Both the position numbers and the translations under genes were made by a program. Of a stretch of DNA of 8,779 bases, positions 6,228 to 8,779 are shown one piece after another. The stretch comes from a bacterium (GTDB lineage: Bacteria; UBA9089): contig DNCN01000156.1 of NCBI GenBank assembly GCA_003485015.1, forward strand, positions 1 to 8,779, written 5' to 3'. A model generated the notes under the pieces. The model did not search any database, was not told the origin of the DNA, and saw nothing but the letters and a program-made list of their open reading frames with translations. Position 1 is the stretch's first letter. Each line of letters opens with the position of its first letter.

Positions 6228-6556
6228 CAAACACTCTGCTTTCATAAAGCTCTCTCCTCCAGCGGCCGTCTTGTTTCTCATGAGCCAAGAGAGAGGATTT
6301 GAAGCGAGCAAATATTTCCCAATGAAAGCATAAAAGCTCAGTTTTATGGTATTGGCGTGAGTGAGTGAGGCTGAACGGGAGAGATGAGGGATGAAGTTTG
6401 AAGAATGGATAGTTAGAGAATCACCCTCTACGATCCCCAATCTTTCAGATGTAGCGTCTGGTTTCTGCCAGAGCGGATCGAATGCGAGAATAGATTTGTT
6501 TGAAAGAGACTAGATTATCCAAAGGTGTCAAATAAAGAGATAGATTGGAAACGAGA
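6228..6556. other. Gene-free stretch between tRNA-Gln and glmU
   Basis: No gene is supported on either strand over about 330 bases. A 5-bp hairpin GCTTT-CAT-AAAGC (6238-6250) follows the tRNA but has no T-tract, so it could be a processing or pause signal rather than a terminator. The middle (about 6348-6415) is strongly purine-rich, with short GAGT and GA-type runs. A second 5-bp hairpin, TCTGG/CCAGA, lies near 6459-6474. No convincing sigma70 promoter for glmU was found. TTGAAA at 6500 and TAGATT at 6511 do not pair with suitable partners. The only long open frame crosses the tRNA in antisense and is spurious. Confidence 0.6.
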
Positions 6557-7945
6557 ATGATGGAGAGACTGGCTATTGTAATCTTGGCGGCTGGTGAAGG
6601 AAAGAGGATGAAGTCTAAACTGCCCAAGGTCTTGCATCCTATCTGTGGCCGACCAATGATTCAATATCTATTTGAAACTACCTCTAAGATAGGGGCCAAA
6701 AAGAGGATCATTATTGTCGGATATAAAAGTGACCAGGTGACTGACTTCCTAAAAGGACTACTCTCTGAGGGAGATGAGATCCTTCTTCAGCCCAGGCAGC
6801 TTGGTAGTGGCGATGGAGTTAGAGTCGCCCAAAAAGGGTTAGCGAATTTTATCGGAGATATTCTTGTTCTGGGAGCTGACACCCCATTTCTTTCGGTCAA
6901 AACACTTCTTTCCCTAGTGGCTTGCCATCGAAAAGAAAGAGCGGCAGCAACCCTTTTAGTAGCGAGGCTTGATGATCCAACCGGCTATGGGAGGATAATC
7001 CGTGGTAAAGATGGCCAGATAGAGAGAATTGTTGAGGAGAAGGATGCTTCATCAGGAGAACTTTTAGTTAATGAGGTCAATTCCGGGGTTTACTGTTTCA
7101 GTGCTCAGTCTCTCTTTTGGGGATTGCCCCAACTCTCTGACCAGAATATGCAGCGAGAATTTTATCTTACTGATCTCGTAGAAATGTTAACCAGACATGG
7201 GGATAAAGTGATTGGACTAGAAGTATCTTATCCAGATGAGATAATGGGGATAAATAATCGTATTGACTTAGCCAGAGCAGAGGCTTTTGCGAGAAAACAG
7301 ATTCTTGATCGTTTGATGTTAGAGGGTGTTTCAATTATAGATCCCACAAGCACCTTTATTGAGGAAGAAGTAGGGATAGGTAGGGATACAACCATCTACC
7401 CATTCAGTATGATCTTGGGCAGGAGTCTTATTGGCGAAGATTGTACTATTGGCCCACAGGCTTATATCCTTGATACCCAGGTAGGAGATAGGGTAAAAAT
7501 AGCGGCCTCTTTCGTTAAAGATAGTGTTATTGGAACTGAAACACAGATTGGTCCTTTTGCCCATATTCGTCCGGAGACAAATCTAGGCGAAGAGATTAGG
7601 ATTGGGAACTTTGTCGAAGTGAAAGGCTCTTTTATTCACGATCGAACTAAGGTGAACCATCTTACTTATATTGGAGATAGCTTTATAGGCGAAGGTGTTA
7701 ATATTGGGGCTGGGACAATCACCTGTAATTATGATGGATGCAAAAAACACTGCACAACCATTGAAGATGGGGCATTTATAGGAAGTAATACTGCACTTGT
7801 TGCACCGGTTAGGATTGGCAAGAATGCAGTTATTGGTGCTGGTTCAACTATTACTGAGGATGTACCTGAGTTTTCTTTAGCTGTGGCTAGGGCCAATCAA
7901 AGAATTATCTCTGAATGGACCAGAAAGAAAAAGGAGACTTATTAA
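6557..7945 (+). CDS. glmU: GlmU, bifunctional GlcNAc-1-P uridyltransferase / GlcN-1-P acetyltransferase
   Basis: GlmU acetylates glucosamine-1-phosphate and then couples it to UTP, giving UDP-GlcNAc for peptidoglycan and, here, probably for BshA. From ATG at 6557 the protein has 462 residues, the family norm. The N-terminal domain shows LAAGEGKRMKSKLPK at 10-24, QLGSG at 81-85, GADTPF with metal-binding D108, GYGRI, EEKDAS, NSGVY and NNR. The C-terminal half is a left-handed beta-helix of hexapeptide repeats. It contains HIRPE, GNFVEVKGS, NHLTYIGDS with catalytic H368, IGAGTITCNYDG and the end-block IGAGSTITEDVPE. An in-frame TTG at 6545 and a second ATG at 6560 are alternative starts. A GGAAACGAG purine run before 6557 is a modest ribosome binding site. 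QLGSGDG replaces the usual QLGTGHA. The prs gene follows after 20 bp. Confidence 0.96.
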   Translation: MMERLAIVILAAGEGKRMKSKLPKVLHPICGRPMIQYLFETTSKIGAKKRIIIVGYKSDQVTDFLKGLLSEGDEILLQPRQLGSGDGVRVAQKGLANFIGDILVLGADTPFLSVKTLLSLVACHRKERAAATLLVARLDDPTGYGRIIRGKDGQIERIVEEKDASSGELLVNEVNSGVYCFSAQSLFWGLPQLSDQNMQREFYLTDLVEMLTRHGDKVIGLEVSYPDEIMGINNRIDLARAEAFARKQILDRLMLEGVSIIDPTSTFIEEEVGIGRDTTIYPFSMILGRSLIGEDCTIGPQAYILDTQVGDRVKIAASFVKDSVIGTETQIGPFAHIRPETNLGEEIRIGNFVEVKGSFIHDRTKVNHLTYIGDSFIGEGVNIGAGTITCNYDGCKKHCTTIEDGAFIGSNTALVAPVRIGKNAVIGAGSTITEDVPEFSLAVARANQRIISEWTRKKKETY

Positions 7946-7965
7946 AGGAATGAGGTAGTAGGTAG

Positions 7966-8779
7966 ATGAATAGGGCTGGTAGATTAAAGGTATTTACAGG
8001 AAATTCCAATAAGGCCTTAACTTTAGAAATATGCAGTTATTTAGGTATTCCCTTGGGTGAAGCTGAGGTGTCTAATTTTCCTGACGGTGAGACATCTGTC
8101 CAGATAAATGAGAATGTGCGAGGGGAGGATGTATTTATCATTCAATCTACCTGTCCACCGGTGAATCAGAATCTGATGGAGCTCTTAACTATGATTGATG
8201 CCTTAAAACGCTCTTCGGCTAGACGTCTTACAGCAGTTGTGCCTTACTTTGGATATGCCCGTCAAGATCGCAAGGTTCAACCCCGTGTTCCCATTACAGC
8301 TAAGTTGGTCTCTAATCTCATTACCGTAGCTGGTGCGGATAGAGTTTTAGTCTTGGATCTTCATGTTGGGCAGATCCAAGGCTTTTTTGATATCCCTGTG
8401 GATCATTTATTCGCAGCCCCTATTCTAATAGATTACTTTAAGAAAAAAGACCTGAAAGACCTGGTTGTTGTCTCGCCAGATGCTGGTGGAGTTGAGCGGG
8501 CTAGGGCCTTTGCCAAGAGGTTGGATGCCCAGGTAGCCGTAATCGATAAACGTCGTAGCCAACCAGGGGTTGCCCAAGCGATGAATGTCATTGGTGAGGT
8601 GGAGGGGAGGAGTGCGATTATTGTTGATGATATTATAGATACTGGTGGGACGATCGTTCAAGCAGCCGATTCTCTTTTAGAGAGAGGGGCACAGGAGGTG
8701 TATGCCAGTTGCACGCATCCTGTCTTTTCTGGAGAAGCTTTAGAGCGGTTAGAGAATTCAAAGATTAAAGAGGTGGTAG
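7966..8779 (+). CDS. prs: Ribose-phosphate pyrophosphokinase Prs (N-terminal part, cut by window edge)
   Basis: Prs makes PRPP from ribose-5-phosphate and ATP, feeding nucleotide, histidine and tryptophan synthesis. The window holds 271 codons; the family has about 310 to 320 residues, so roughly 40 to 50 are missing. Visible blocks are VFTGNSN near the start, NFPDGE near 40, VPYFGYARQDRK with RQDRK at 99-103, LDLHVGQIQGFF with catalytic H133, VVSPDAGGVERARAFAKRL from about 166, DKRR with K195, and the PRPP loop VDDIIDTGGT at 220-229. TGAGGT at 7951-7956 lies 9 bases before ATG at 7966. The gene is probably cotranscribed with glmU, and the pairing of glmU and prs is also seen in Bacillus. Confidence 0.96.
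   Translation, partial: MNRAGRLKVFTGNSNKALTLEICSYLGIPLGEAEVSNFPDGETSVQINENVRGEDVFIIQSTCPPVNQNLMELLTMIDALKRSSARRLTAVVPYFGYARQDRKVQPRVPITAKLVSNLITVAGADRVLVLDLHVGQIQGFFDIPVDHLFAAPILIDYFKKKDLKDLVVVSPDAGGVERARAFAKRLDAQVAVIDKRRSQPGVAQAMNVIGEVEGRSAIIVDDIIDTGGTIVQAADSLLERGAQEVYASCTHPVFSGEALERLENSKIKEVV

Noticed and set aside
6174..6440. Minus-strand open frame of 88 codons crossing the tRNA
   Set aside because: Its end reads GWEDSNPRSRIQ, the well-known artefact of translating a tRNA in antisense. There is no ribosome binding site and no other coding sign.
1241..6455. Shared 13-mer TTTCAGATGTAGC at 1241 and 6443, one in each intergenic region
   Set aside because: One match of this length is expected about as often as not by chance in a window of this size, and the flanks do not match.
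6228..6556. Integrated element using the tRNA-Gln 3' end as attachment site
   Set aside because: No duplicate of the tRNA 3' end, no integrase and no phage-like gene is visible in the window.
8425..8661. Minus-strand open frame of 78 codons inside prs
   Set aside because: It is antisense to the PRPP-binding loop and other invariant Prs motifs.

Overview
This is a bacterial chromosomal segment, densely packed and moderately AT-rich by eye. It uses GTG and TTG as well as ATG starts and has clear purine-rich ribosome binding sites. The left end holds the first 338 codons of NAD-dependent DNA ligase (ligA) on the minus strand. Everything after about position 1280 reads rightward: bshC, bshB1, bshA, ispE, spoVG, a tRNA-Gln(UUG) gene, glmU, and the first 271 codons of prs, which runs off the right edge.

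A divergent intergenic region of about 350 bp separates ligA from the rightward block. It holds a good sigma70-type promoter for each side. Between them lies a 72-bp segment (1124-1195) bounded by a 9-bp perfect inverted repeat that extends to 12 pairs. The genes bshC, bshB1, bshA and ispE overlap one another by 11, 4 and about 23 bp, so they are almost certainly one translationally coupled transcript. spoVG follows 40 bp later with a strong ribosome binding site. The tRNA gene and then a 329-bp stretch with no gene separate spoVG from glmU and prs.

The functional theme is a complete bacillithiol pathway. BshA joins GlcNAc from UDP-GlcNAc to L-malate, BshB1 removes the acetyl group, and BshC adds cysteine. 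GlmU, encoded downstream on the same strand, makes the UDP-GlcNAc that BshA uses. IspE (MEP isoprenoid pathway) and Prs (PRPP synthesis) are housekeeping enzymes. The ispE - spoVG - glmU - prs order recalls the Bacillus subtilis ispE-purR-ridA-spoVG-glmU-prs region without purR and ridA. A tRNA-Gln gene between ispE and prs is, from memory, typical of some Deltaproteobacteria. The mixture does not fix the taxon. A bacillithiol-producing bacterium, Firmicute-related or from an uncultivated phylum, is a reasonable guess, but I cannot place it further.

The points most worth a second look are these: the three-gene overlapping bacillithiol operon fused to ispE and spoVG; His at two LigA positions that are catalytically important Arg in E. 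coli LigA; a palindromic repeat that supplies the last codons of ispE; the inverted-repeat element in the divergent intergenic region; and the unexplained 329-bp stretch after the tRNA. I did not find a clearly new biological system.
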